From NCBI GenBank assembly GCA_023248995.1, contig JAHFDN010000002.1:109821-173820 (forward strand): a DNA stretch of 64,000 nt, written 5' to 3'. The stretch is from Candidatus Rokuibacteriota bacterium. GTDB lineage: Bacteria; Methylomirabilota; Methylomirabilia; Rokubacteriales; CSP1-6. Both the position numbers and the translations under genes were made by a program. The notes beneath the pieces are model-generated. The model was not told the DNA's origin. It did no database searches and saw only the letters and a list, made by a program, of their open reading frames with translations. Position 1 is the stretch's first letter; the number at the start of each line of letters is the position of its first letter. Below, in pieces: positions 18,028 through 26,269 of the stretch.

Positions 18028-19143
18028 ATGCAAACGCCCTGGGAATCCTTGGCCAACGAGCACATCCTCGGCATCGCTCCGTACGAGCCGGGCAAGCCCA
18101 TCGCGGAGCTGGAGCGAGAGCTCGGGATCCACGACGCGATCAAGCTCGCGTCCAACGAAAACCCCGTGTGCCCTTCGGACCGGGTGCAGAAGGCGATCCA
18201 GGCCGCGCTGCCCGGTCTGAACCGCTATCCGGAGGGGAGCGGATTCTACCTGCGCGGGGCGCTGGCCCGGCGCCACGGCGTGGCGCCCGACCAGATCATC
18301 CTCGGCAACGGTTCCAACGAGCTGATCGAGCTGATCGTCCGGGCCTTCCTGCGCCCGGGCGAGGAGGCGGTGATCCCGCACCCCTCGTTCGTCGTCTACC
18401 CGATGATCGTCCAGGCGGCCGGGGGGATCCGAGTGGTGGTGACGCTCAAGGACTACCGTCTCGATCTGGAGGCCGTGGCGCGGGCGATCACGCCGCTGAC
18501 GAAGCTGGTCTTCCTCGCGAACCCCAACAACCCCACCGCGACCATCGTGACGGCCGCCGAGGTCGAGCAGTTCATCACTCGGATCCCGAACACCGTGATC
18601 GTGGTCTTCGACGAGGCCTACATCGAGTTCGCGCTCGGACCGGATTTCCCCGACTCGCTGGCCTACGTGCGGCAGGGGCGCAAGGTCTTCGTCCTGCGGA
18701 CGTTCTCCAAGGCCTCCAGCCTCGCCGGCCTGCGGGTGGGGTACGCGATCGCGGCGGACGACGCCGTGGCGCTCCTGCACCGGATCCGCCAGCCGTTCAA
18801 CGTGAACGCGCTCGCTCAGGTCGCCGCGCTCGCCGCGCTGGAGGACGAGTCCCACGTCCTCGAGTGCGTCCGGATGAACGAGGCGGGCCGCCACTTCCTC
18901 TACGACGAATTCACGGCGCTCGGGCTCAAGTACGTCCCGTCCCGCGCCAACTTCATCCTCGTGGACGTCGGGCGCAGTGCCCATGACATCTACCAGCGGC
19001 TCCTGCACGAGGGCGTGATCGTGCGGCCGATGACCAGCTTCGGGATGGAGACCGCGCTCCGGATCACCGTGGGCACCCCCGAGGAGAACCGCCGGCTCAT
19101 CAAAGCCCTCAGGAAATGCCTGGAGGAGGCTCGGAGCGCGTGA
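18028..19143 (+). CDS. hisC: Histidinol-phosphate / aromatic aminotransferase
   Basis: This fold-type I PLP aminotransferase has 371 residues. Seen: LASNENPVCPS near the N-terminus, GNGSNELIELI, PNNPTA, the VVFDEAYIEFA aspartate/tyrosine pair, and the PLP lysine in RTFSKASSLAGLRVGY. HisC-type enzymes act in histidine synthesis but often also transaminate prephenate or phenylpyruvate; being between pheA and tyrA, an aromatic role is likely. No other his genes are nearby. GGAGCC ribosome site just upstream of ATG. Confidence 0.92.
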   Translation: MQTPWESLANEHILGIAPYEPGKPIAELERELGIHDAIKLASNENPVCPSDRVQKAIQAALPGLNRYPEGSGFYLRGALARRHGVAPDQIILGNGSNELIELIVRAFLRPGEEAVIPHPSFVVYPMIVQAAGGIRVVVTLKDYRLDLEAVARAITPLTKLVFLANPNNPTATIVTAAEVEQFITRIPNTVIVVFDEAYIEFALGPDFPDSLAYVRQGRKVFVLRTFSKASSLAGLRVGYAIAADDAVALLHRIRQPFNVNALAQVAALAALEDESHVLECVRMNEAGRHFLYDEFTALGLKYVPSRANFILVDVGRSAHDIYQRLLHEGVIVRPMTSFGMETALRITVGTPEENRRLIKALRKCLEEARSA

Positions 19144-19988
19144 TTCGCCGGCTGGCGGTGGTGGGGCTCGGGCTCCTCGGAGGCTCGATCGCCAAGGCGT
19201 CGCGGCAGCGGGGCCTCGCGCGAGAGGTGGTGGCCGTCGGCCGCCGACAGGAGTCGCTGGCCGCGGCGCTGTCCGACGGGGTCGTGGAGCGCGCGACCAC
19301 CGACCTGGCCGCGGGGGTGGCGGGCGCCGACTTCGTGGTCCTGGCGACGCCGGTGGCCACGATCGAGGCGCTGGTGCCGAAGGTCTGGGAGGCCGCCACC
19401 GACGGGGCGATCATCACTGATGTGGGAAGCACGAAGGGCCCGATCGTCAGGACCGCCGAGCGGCTCGCGGCCGGGCGGCCCCTGGCCTTCGTGGGCAGCC
19501 ACCCCATGGCCGGCTCCGAGGTTGCGGGGTATCGAGCGGCCCGGGCGGATCTCTTCGAGGGGGCCCTCGTCATCGTGACGCCGACGGACGCGACCGACCG
19601 TCTCGGGCTCAAGCGCGTGTCCGAGTTCTGGGAGGCGCTGGGCGCCCGCGTCAGCCAGATGGACCCGGAGCAGCACGACCGCGCCGTGGCGGCGGTGAGC
19701 CACCTGCCTCACCTGGTGGCGTACGCGCTGGTGGAGGCGGTGGCGCGGATGGATCCGTCATCGTTCGGCGTCGCGGCGCGCGGCTTCAAGGACACCACGC
19801 GGATCGCCACCTCCGACGCTCGCCTCTGGCGCGAGATCTTCCTGACGAACCGCGCCGCCCTCGGCCCCGCCCTGGCGGCCTTCAAGGCCTCGCTGGCCGA
19901 GCTGGAGCGGCTCGTGAGCGAGGGCGACGCCGTGGCGCTCGAAGAGACGCTCGACCGCATCCGGACGATGCGGAGGCGCCTCGAATGA
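19140..19988 (+). CDS. tyrA: Prephenate (or arogenate) dehydrogenase
   Basis: This NAD(P)-dependent dehydrogenase (282 aa) decarboxylates prephenate or arogenate on the way to tyrosine. The Rossmann loop is VVGLGLLGGSIAKA, followed by VLATPV, DVGSTKGPIV and the catalytic-histidine segment GSHPMAGSE; HLPHLVAYALV is in the C-terminal dimer domain. No mutase or ACT domain is fused. GTG at 19140 overlaps the hisC stop and has GGAGGAGG ten bases upstream; an ATG at 19116 is in frame but precedes that ribosome site. Confidence 0.94.
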   Translation: MIRRLAVVGLGLLGGSIAKASRQRGLAREVVAVGRRQESLAAALSDGVVERATTDLAAGVAGADFVVLATPVATIEALVPKVWEAATDGAIITDVGSTKGPIVRTAERLAAGRPLAFVGSHPMAGSEVAGYRAARADLFEGALVIVTPTDATDRLGLKRVSEFWEALGARVSQMDPEQHDRAVAAVSHLPHLVAYALVEAVARMDPSSFGVAARGFKDTTRIATSDARLWREIFLTNRAALGPALAAFKASLAELERLVSEGDAVALEETLDRIRTMRRRLE

Positions 19989-21295
19989 GGGTGGTGGTTC
20001 GCCCGCCCAGAGCGCTTCGCGGGACCGTCGAGGTGCCCGGGGACAAGTCCGTCTCGCACCGCGCGGCCATCCTGGGCGCCCTGGCCACGGGTCCGACGGA
20101 GATCTCGGGCTTCCTCGAGGCGGAAGACTGTCTGGGCACGCTCCGCGCCCTCGGGGCGCTCGGCGTGGAGGTGACGCGGAAGGGCCCCGGCCAGTACCGG
20201 GTCGGCGGGGCGGGACTCCTTGGGCTCCAGGAGCCCGACAACGTCCTCGACTGCGGCAACTCGGGGACCACGGCGCGGCTCTTCCTGGGGGTCCTGGCGG
20301 GCCAGCCGTTCTGGAGCGTGCTGACGGGGGACGATTCGCTCCGGCGCCGTCCGATGGGGCGGGTCACCGAGCCCCTGGGCCAGATGGGGGCCACGGTCGT
20401 CGGCCGAAGCGGTGGAAGCCGCCTCCCCCTGGCGATTCGTGGGGCGCGGCCGCTCGGGGGGATTCGCTACCGCTCCCCGGTGTCGTCGGCGCAGGTGAAG
20501 TCGGCGCTCCTCCTGGCCGGGCTCTACGCCGATGGCCCGGTGTGCGTGGAGGAGCCGGCCCGATCGCGGGACCACACCGAGCGCATGCTCGCGGGCTTCG
20601 GCGCTCGGGTCGCCGTGGACGCGCGGGGCGTGACGGTGACGCCGGGCGGGGAGCTCCGCGGCCGCCCGATCCACGTCCCCGGCGACTTGTCGTCGGCCGC
20701 GTTCTTCCTCGTGGCCGGTGCCGCCGTGCCGGGGAGCGAGGTGACGATCCCGGGGGTCGGCGTCAACCCGACGCGCACAGGGCTCCTGGATGTGCTTAGG
20801 GAGATGGGCGCGGACGTCCGGCTGGCCGCGCGGGCCGACGCCGGTGAGCCGACCGCGACCCTCACCGCGCGCGCGAGCGCCCTCCGGGGAACCCGCGTCG
20901 GCGGATCCGTGATTGTCCGGCTCATCGACGAGCTGCCGGTGCTGGCGGTGGCCGCGGCGTGCGCCGCCGGGCCGACCGAGGTCGGCGACGCGGCGGAGCT
21001 TCGGGTCAAGGAGTCGGACCGCCTTCACGCGATCATCAGCGAGCTCGGGAAGCTCGGGGTGCGGGCGGAGGAGCGGGCGGACGGGTTCCGGATCGAGGGC
21101 GGGACTCCCCTCAGGGGGGCGGTGGTTCAGAGCTGGGGCGACCACCGCATGGCGATGGCGCTGATCGTGGCCGGGCTCGTGGCCGAGGGGCAGACGGTGG
21201 TGGAGGACACGGCGTGCGTTGCCACGTCCTATCCCGAGTTTCTCGCGACGCTCAACAGGCTGGCCTCGGAGCCGTGCGCCGTCGTGGAGTCTTGA
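19985..21295 (+). CDS. aroA: 3-phosphoshikimate 1-carboxyvinyltransferase (EPSP synthase)
   Basis: EPSP synthase of the shikimate pathway, 436 aa. Seen: PGDKSVSHRAAILGALA, LDCGNSGTTARLFLG, RPMGRV, SAQVKSALLLAGL, DELPVLAVAAA and LRVKESDR, all substrate-binding segments, with WGDHRMAMAL near the end. Two similar halves of alternating fold are evident. ATG overlaps the tyrA stop by 4 bp. Placement ahead of cmk and rpsA is a widely conserved order. Confidence 0.97.
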   Translation: MRVVVRPPRALRGTVEVPGDKSVSHRAAILGALATGPTEISGFLEAEDCLGTLRALGALGVEVTRKGPGQYRVGGAGLLGLQEPDNVLDCGNSGTTARLFLGVLAGQPFWSVLTGDDSLRRRPMGRVTEPLGQMGATVVGRSGGSRLPLAIRGARPLGGIRYRSPVSSAQVKSALLLAGLYADGPVCVEEPARSRDHTERMLAGFGARVAVDARGVTVTPGGELRGRPIHVPGDLSSAAFFLVAGAAVPGSEVTIPGVGVNPTRTGLLDVLREMGADVRLAARADAGEPTATLTARASALRGTRVGGSVIVRLIDELPVLAVAAACAAGPTEVGDAAELRVKESDRLHAIISELGKLGVRAEERADGFRIEGGTPLRGAVVQSWGDHRMAMALIVAGLVAEGQTVVEDTACVATSYPEFLATLNRLASEPCAVVES

Positions 21296-21972
21296 GCAGC
21301 CGTCGGCCTCCCGTGATCACGATTGACGGTCCGGCCGGGGCGGGGAAGAGCACCGTGGCAAGCGAGATGGCGCGGCGCCTCGGCTACCGGCTGATCGATA
21401 CAGGCGCGCTCTACCGCGGGATCGCCTGGCGCGTGCGCCGGGCCGGCGTGGTTCCGGAGGACGCGCCCGCCCTCGGACGGCTCCTGGAGGAGACGACGGT
21501 GGAGCTGAAGGACGGGGCGGTGCTGGTGGACGGGCGGGACGTGACCGGCGAGATCCGGACCCCCGAGATCGGGGAGTTCACCTCGCGGCTCTCGACGCTG
21601 GCCTCCGTGAGGGACAAGGTCATGCCGATCCAGCGCCGGCTCGCCGCCGCGGGGGGCGCGGTGCTGGAGGGGCGTGACACCGGCAGCGTCGTCTGCCCCG
21701 ACGCGGAGGTGAAGTTCTACCTGGACGCCGCGCCGGAGGTCCGGGCCCTGCGCCGTCTGAGGGAGCTCCAGGGGCGGGGCATCGCGGCCGACCCGCAGGC
21801 GGTCCGGTCGGAGATCCTCCGGCGGGACCGGCAGGACATGGAGCGGGCGCTGGCGCCCCTCGTGGTCCCGGAAGGGGCCACCGTGATCGACTCGACGGAG
21901 AAATCGGTGGAGGAAGTGGTTGGGCTCATGCTGAATGTGGTGGAGCGGTACGGATGCTGTACGCCCTCCTGA
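21292..21972 (+). CDS. cmk: Cytidylate kinase
   Basis: CMP/dCMP kinase, 226 aa. The P-loop is DGPAGAGKSTVA, followed by LIDTGALYRGIAW, the EGRDTGSVVCPDA NMP-binding region and RRDRQDMERA in the lid. The start is uncertain: TTG at 21292 overlaps the aroA stop (TTGA) and has TGGAG just upstream, giving a normal N-terminus; GTG at 21313 would start at the P-loop strand but has no ribosome site. Its end overlaps plsC by 19 bp. Confidence 0.93.
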   Translation: MSSRRPPVITIDGPAGAGKSTVASEMARRLGYRLIDTGALYRGIAWRVRRAGVVPEDAPALGRLLEETTVELKDGAVLVDGRDVTGEIRTPEIGEFTSRLSTLASVRDKVMPIQRRLAAAGGAVLEGRDTGSVVCPDAEVKFYLDAAPEVRALRRLRELQGRGIAADPQAVRSEILRRDRQDMERALAPLVVPEGATVIDSTEKSVEEVVGLMLNVVERYGCCTPS

Positions 21973-22634
21973 GGTGGCTGGCGGCGGTGGCGGCCCGGCT
22001 CCTGTTCCGGCTGGAGGTGCGGGGGGCCCGGCACGTCCCCGCCGTCGGGCCCGCGATGATCGTGGCGAATCACTCGAGCGTGCTCGACCCGCCCGTCGTC
22101 AGCGCGGCGAGTCTGCGGCCGCTTCACTTCATGGCCAAGGCCGAGCTGTTCAGGATCCCGCTCTTCGGGCGACTGATCTACGCCGTCAACGCGCGACCGG
22201 TCCGGCGAGAGGGTGGGGACGCGCGCGCGCTCCGGGAGGCGCTCAGGATCCTGGAAAGCGGCCACGCCCTCCTGGTGTTTCCGGAGGGGACGCGCGGCCC
22301 CGAGGGCGTGCTCAGGGACGGCAGGGCCGGCGCCGGGATGCTCGCGCTCCTGAGCGGCGCCCTCGTGGTCCCGGCCTACATCGAGGGCACAGGGCAGGCG
22401 CTCCCGCGCGGGCGGCTTTTGCCGAGACCCGGGAAGGTGCGGGTGACCTTCGGGGCGCCGCTCTTCTTCAAGAAGGCCGACGACGGGCCGCGGAAGGAGC
22501 GCTACCTGGAGGTGAGCGGCGAGATGATGGCGGCCATCGCCCGGTTGAAGGCGGCGGTCGGCGAAGCGGATCGGACGGGGGCGGCGACCGCCCTCGGAGG
22601 GCTTCACCAGATGCGAAATACGTCAGAGAGATAA
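21954..22634 (+). CDS. plsC: 1-acyl-sn-glycerol-3-phosphate acyltransferase
   Basis: This 226-residue acyltransferase converts lysophosphatidic acid to phosphatidic acid at the inner membrane. The catalytic H-x4-D motif is NHSSVLD, followed by the substrate-binding FPEGTRGPEG and VVPAYIEGTG. An N-terminal hydrophobic segment (YALLRWLAAVAARLLF) anchors it. A plsC between cmk and rpsA is a frequent arrangement. It starts inside the end of cmk in another frame. Confidence 0.93.
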   Translation: MLYALLRWLAAVAARLLFRLEVRGARHVPAVGPAMIVANHSSVLDPPVVSAASLRPLHFMAKAELFRIPLFGRLIYAVNARPVRREGGDARALREALRILESGHALLVFPEGTRGPEGVLRDGRAGAGMLALLSGALVVPAYIEGTGQALPRGRLLPRPGKVRVTFGAPLFFKKADDGPRKERYLEVSGEMMAAIARLKAAVGEADRTGAATALGGLHQMRNTSER

Positions 22635-22650
22635 AGGGGGACGCGTTCGA

Positions 22651-24372
22651 ATGGAAAAGGACGAGCGGAAGGGTGGCCCCGCGGAGGTGCCGGGGCGAAA
22701 GGAGGCGATAGCCGCCGAGGGCGAGGAGCGCATGGAGGACTGGTTCAGCCAGGAGCTCGCGGACTTCGAGGAAGGCGAGGTCGTCCGAGGGCGGATTGTC
22801 CAGGTGCGCGGGGGCGAGGTGCTCGTGGACGTGGGGTACAAGAGCGAGGGCACGATCGCCCTCGAGGAGTTCATCCGCGCGGGCGCCGTTCCCAACGTCG
22901 GCGACGAGATCGAGGTGTACCTGGAGGCGAAGGAGGACGACGAGGGCGTGATCGTCCTCTCCAAGGAGCGGGCGGACAAGATCAAGGTGTGGGACGTCGT
23001 CTCCCGCGCCTACGAGAAGGGGATGGGGGTGGAGGGGAAGGTGGTCGAGGTGGTCAAGGGCGGGCTCGCCGTGGACGTCGGCGTCCGGGCGTTCCTGCCG
23101 GGCTCGCAGGTGGATCTCCGGCCCGTCAAGAATCTGGCGTCGCTGGTCGGGCAGATGATCCGGGCGAAGGTCATCAAGCTGAACCGCCGCCGCGGCAACG
23201 TGGTCCTGTCGCGCCGGGCCCTCCTGGAGGAGGAGCGGGAGGACCGCAAGCGGCACACGCTCTCCGTCCTGCACGAAGGGATGGTGCTCACCGGGGCGAT
23301 CAAGAACATCACGGACTACGGGGCGTTCGTGGATCTCGGCGGCATCGACGGGCTGCTCCACGTGACCGACATGTCCTGGGGGCGCATCGGTCATCCGTCG
23401 GAGATCTTCCAGGTGGGCGATCAGGTCGAGGTGGTCGTCCTGCACTTCGACAAGGAGACCGGCCGCGTCTCGCTCGGGTACAAGCAGAAGAGCTTGGACC
23501 CCTGGGAGAGCGTCGAGACCCGGTACCCCCTCGGCTCGAAGGTGACCGGCCGCGTGGTGAGCCTCACCAACTACGGCGCCTTCGTGGAGCTGGAGGCCGG
23601 CATCGAGGGGCTGGTGCACGTGTCCGAGATGAGCTGGACCCGGCGCGTCCGGCACCCGTCCAAGCTGGTGAACGTCGGCGATCAGGTCGAGGTGATGGTG
23701 CTCGACGTCAACCGGGCGACCAAGCGGATCTCGCTCGGGATGAAGCAGGTCGAGCCCGATCCCTGGGGCACCATCGAGGAACGCTATACCGCCGGCATGC
23801 GCGTCCAGGGGAAGGTGCGGAATCTCACCGACTTCGGCGCCTTCGTGGAGCTGGAGCCGGGGGTGGACGGGCTGCTCCACATCTCGGACATGTCGTGGAC
23901 GCGCAACATCGGCCATCCTTCGGACCTCTTGAAGAAAGGCCAGCCCATCGAGACCGTGATCCTCAACGTGGACCGCGAGGCCAAGCGCATCTCCCTCGGC
24001 GTCAAGCAGATCCAGCCCGACCCGTGGGAGATGGTGGCGCAGCGCTACCCGGTCGGCTCGCGGGTATCGGGCAAGGTCGTCCGCCTCACCGACTTCGGTG
24101 CCTTCGTGGAGCTGGAGCCGGGGGTGGACGGGCTGCTCCATATCTCGCAGATGGCGGACCGGCCGGTCGGACGTCCCGAGGACGTCGTGAACGCCGGCGA
24201 CGAGCTGACGCTGGTCGTCATTCGCGTGGACCCGGCCGAGCGACGGATCGGCCTCAGCTTGAAGGAGCTGGCCGCCGCGGTCGGGGGCGAGGCGACGCAG
24301 GAGGACCGGGGGCGGTACCGCAGGCGCCAGCGTGGCGGCGCTGCCGCCGCCGATGACGAGGAGGAGGAGTAG
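22651..24372 (+). CDS. rpsA: 30S ribosomal protein S1
   Basis: S1 helps mRNA bind the 30S subunit. The 573 residues contain six S1 (OB-fold) repeats, at roughly residues 36-104, 122-190, 207-275, 292-363, 379-448 and 464-533. The last four carry YGAFV or FGAFV followed by GLLHVTDMSW-like segments, while the first two are divergent, as is usual for the ribosome-binding part. The C-terminus is basic then acidic (DDEEEE). An ATG 16 bp after plsC is preceded by AAAGGGGG. Confidence 0.96.
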   Translation: MEKDERKGGPAEVPGRKEAIAAEGEERMEDWFSQELADFEEGEVVRGRIVQVRGGEVLVDVGYKSEGTIALEEFIRAGAVPNVGDEIEVYLEAKEDDEGVIVLSKERADKIKVWDVVSRAYEKGMGVEGKVVEVVKGGLAVDVGVRAFLPGSQVDLRPVKNLASLVGQMIRAKVIKLNRRRGNVVLSRRALLEEEREDRKRHTLSVLHEGMVLTGAIKNITDYGAFVDLGGIDGLLHVTDMSWGRIGHPSEIFQVGDQVEVVVLHFDKETGRVSLGYKQKSLDPWESVETRYPLGSKVTGRVVSLTNYGAFVELEAGIEGLVHVSEMSWTRRVRHPSKLVNVGDQVEVMVLDVNRATKRISLGMKQVEPDPWGTIEERYTAGMRVQGKVRNLTDFGAFVELEPGVDGLLHISDMSWTRNIGHPSDLLKKGQPIETVILNVDREAKRISLGVKQIQPDPWEMVAQRYPVGSRVSGKVVRLTDFGAFVELEPGVDGLLHISQMADRPVGRPEDVVNAGDELTLVVIRVDPAERRIGLSLKELAAAVGGEATQEDRGRYRRRQRGGAAAADDEEEE

Positions 24373-24377
24373 CACGC

Positions 24378-25268
24378 ATGGCCTCACGGGGGCGGACCAT
24401 TGCCATCGCGCTCGGTGTCACGGCGGGTGTCATCGTCGTCTTTTTTCTCACCGTCTGGGTGCTCATGTCGGTCCTGGAGCGAGGGGGGCTGCCCGGCGGG
24501 CAGAAGGTCGCGATCGTGGAGGTGGAGGGCGTCATCGTGGACGCCGACAGCATCATCCAGGAGCTGAACGAGCATCGGGACAATCCCTCCGTCCGCGCGG
24601 TCGTGGTCCGGGTGAACAGCCCGGGAGGCGTCGTCGCACCCACCCAGGAGATCTACGCGGCGATCCAGCGGGTGCGGAAGAGCGACAAGCCGGTGGTGGC
24701 CTCGCTGGGCTCGGTGGCCGCTTCGGGCGGCTACTACGTGGCGAGCGCGGCAGACCGCATCTACGCGAACCCCGGCACCCTGACCGGCTCGATCGGCGTC
24801 GTCATGCAGATGGCGAATGTGGAAGGGCTCTTGAAGAAAGTCGGCGTGGAGTACGTCGTGGTCAAGTCGGGGCAGTACAAGGACATCGGCAACTTCGCGC
24901 GCACGATGACCCCGGACGAGCGCCGGATCCTCCAGGCCGTGCTGGACGACGTGTACGGTCAGTTCGTGGACGCCGTGGCGAGCGGGCGGAAGCTGGACCG
25001 CGAGACGGTCGCGGGCTTTGCGGACGGCCGGATCGTCTCCGGCCAGCAGGCCAAGCAGCTTCGGATGGTGGACGCCCTCGGCGGGCTCGACGATGCCATC
25101 GAGGAGGCGGCGAAGCTGGCGAAGCTGCCGCCGAAACCCAAGCTGATTCTCCCTCGGCGGCGGAGCTGGCCGTGGGAGTTCTTCAAGAGCCGGCTGGGGC
25201 TTCTGGGGGCGAACCCTCTGGTGCCGGGGCTGCCCATGTTCAAGACCCCGCTCTACCTCATGGAGTAG
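24378..25268 (+). CDS. sppA: Signal peptide peptidase SppA (protease IV), short form
   Basis: Membrane-bound serine protease that degrades cleaved signal peptides. The 296 residues start with one membrane helix (about 7-32), then the ClpP-like fold: VRVNSPGG, SLGSVAASGGYYVASAAD containing the nucleophile serine, and the catalytic lysine in KSGQYKDIG. This is the short form of about 300 aa, half the size of E. coli SppA, as in Bacillus. It follows rpsA by 5 bp. Confidence 0.95.
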   Translation: MASRGRTIAIALGVTAGVIVVFFLTVWVLMSVLERGGLPGGQKVAIVEVEGVIVDADSIIQELNEHRDNPSVRAVVVRVNSPGGVVAPTQEIYAAIQRVRKSDKPVVASLGSVAASGGYYVASAADRIYANPGTLTGSIGVVMQMANVEGLLKKVGVEYVVVKSGQYKDIGNFARTMTPDERRILQAVLDDVYGQFVDAVASGRKLDRETVAGFADGRIVSGQQAKQLRMVDALGGLDDAIEEAAKLAKLPPKPKLILPRRRSWPWEFFKSRLGLLGANPLVPGLPMFKTPLYLME

Positions 25269-25320
25269 CGTGGCTCGACCCGGGGCCTCACCGCCGGCGG
25301 GACGTAACCCCTCAACGTTC

Positions 25321-25350
25321 TTGACAATCTTCCACTCGCCGTGGTAGCGT
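25321..25350 (+). promoter_or_regulatory. Sigma-70-type promoter for the HU-like gene
   Basis: A perfect TTGACA (25321-25326) is followed after 18 bp by TAGCGT (25345-25350). The HU-like ATG lies about 63 bases downstream. Confidence 0.6.
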
Positions 25351-25412
25351 GAGGATCGAATTTTTTGCGCGAAACCGGGCCCGTTGGGGGTTCGTCGCCG
25401 AGGAGCTCCGAT

Positions 25413-25688
25413 ATGACCAAGGCCGACCTGATTGACGAAGTGGCTAAGGTGTCCAACCTGACGAAGAAGGAGAGCGAGACGATCGTCAACACCGTCTTCG
25501 ACAACATCACGGACGCCCTCGCCAAGGGTCACAAGGTCGAACTTCGGGGCTTCGGGAGCTTCAGGATCCGTCACCGGAACTCCCGGAAGGGACGGAACCC
25601 CAAGACCGGCAGCAGCGTGAGCGTTCCCGAAAAACGGGTCCCGTTCTTCAAGGTCGGCAAGCGGCTGCGCGAACTCGTCAACGCGTGA
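25413..25688 (+). CDS. hup: HU/IHF family DNA-binding protein
   Basis: This small basic DNA-bending protein (91 aa) has MTKADLIDEVA at the start, GFGSFRIRHR and the beta-arm GRNPKTGSSVSVPEKRVPFFK. It could be HU or an IHF subunit; the arm sequence does not settle it. ATG at 25413 matches the family N-terminus although the frame is open 48 bases further upstream. A paralogue is encoded at 38399. GGAGC lies upstream of the start. Confidence 0.93.
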   Translation: MTKADLIDEVAKVSNLTKKESETIVNTVFDNITDALAKGHKVELRGFGSFRIRHRNSRKGRNPKTGSSVSVPEKRVPFFKVGKRLRELVNA

Positions 25689-25752
25689 GTTCCTGGGCGG
25701 ACACCCGGCGGGCAGGACAGAGGCTTGGGTCGCCCGCCCGATCCCTCTAGGC

Positions 25753-26250
25753 GTGGAGCGACTCTGGGCTCCCTGGCGGATGTCCTACGTGGGGAGCGCC
25801 GGACGAACTGACGGCTGCATCTTCTGCGACGCGCTCCGATCCCCCGACGACCGGAAGGCCCTCGTGCTGCGCCGTCTTCCCCTGGCATTCCTGATCCTCA
25901 ACAGGTTTCCCTATGCCCCGGGCCACCTGATGGTCGCCCTCACGCGCCACGTGGGGACGCTCGGCGAAGCCGGGGCCGATGAACTCGGGCAGGCCATGGC
26001 GCTCGTCCAGGGCGCGGTCCGGGCCCTCGACCGCGCCTCCCGCCCCGAGGGCTACAACGTCGGGGTGAACCAGGGGCGGATCGCCGGAGCCGGCGTCGAG
26101 GGGCACCTCCACATCCACGTGGTCCCCCGCTGGAGCGGCGACACCAACTTCATGCCGGTCCTCGGGGACGTCCGCGTGCTCCCCGAGTCCCTGGACGCCA
26201 CGTACGCGCGACTGACCTCCGCCCTGGCGGAGGACGATCATCGCGGCTGA
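25753..26250 (+). CDS. HIT family hydrolase (Ap4A phosphorylase-like)
   Basis: This histidine-triad protein (165 aa) carries the catalytic motif HLHIHVVPRW (H-x-H-x-H) at about residues 118-122, and an N-terminal CIFCDALRS segment typical of HIT proteins that hydrolyse or phosphorolyse dinucleoside polyphosphates. It begins LWAPWRMSYV, found in the subgroup related to Ap4A phosphorylase. GTG start with weak ribosome site. The substrate is not certain. Confidence 0.88.
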   Translation: MERLWAPWRMSYVGSAGRTDGCIFCDALRSPDDRKALVLRRLPLAFLILNRFPYAPGHLMVALTRHVGTLGEAGADELGQAMALVQGAVRALDRASRPEGYNVGVNQGRIAGAGVEGHLHIHVVPRWSGDTNFMPVLGDVRVLPESLDATYARLTSALAEDDHRG

Positions 26251-26269
26251 TCCTCACCCGACTCGCGAG

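Noticed and set aside
22468..24387. A 639-residue open frame antisense to rpsA
   Set aside because: It mirrors the repeated S1 domains on the opposite strand; composition (His/Leu/Asp-rich) is that of an antisense frame in GC-rich DNA, and rpsA is unmistakable.
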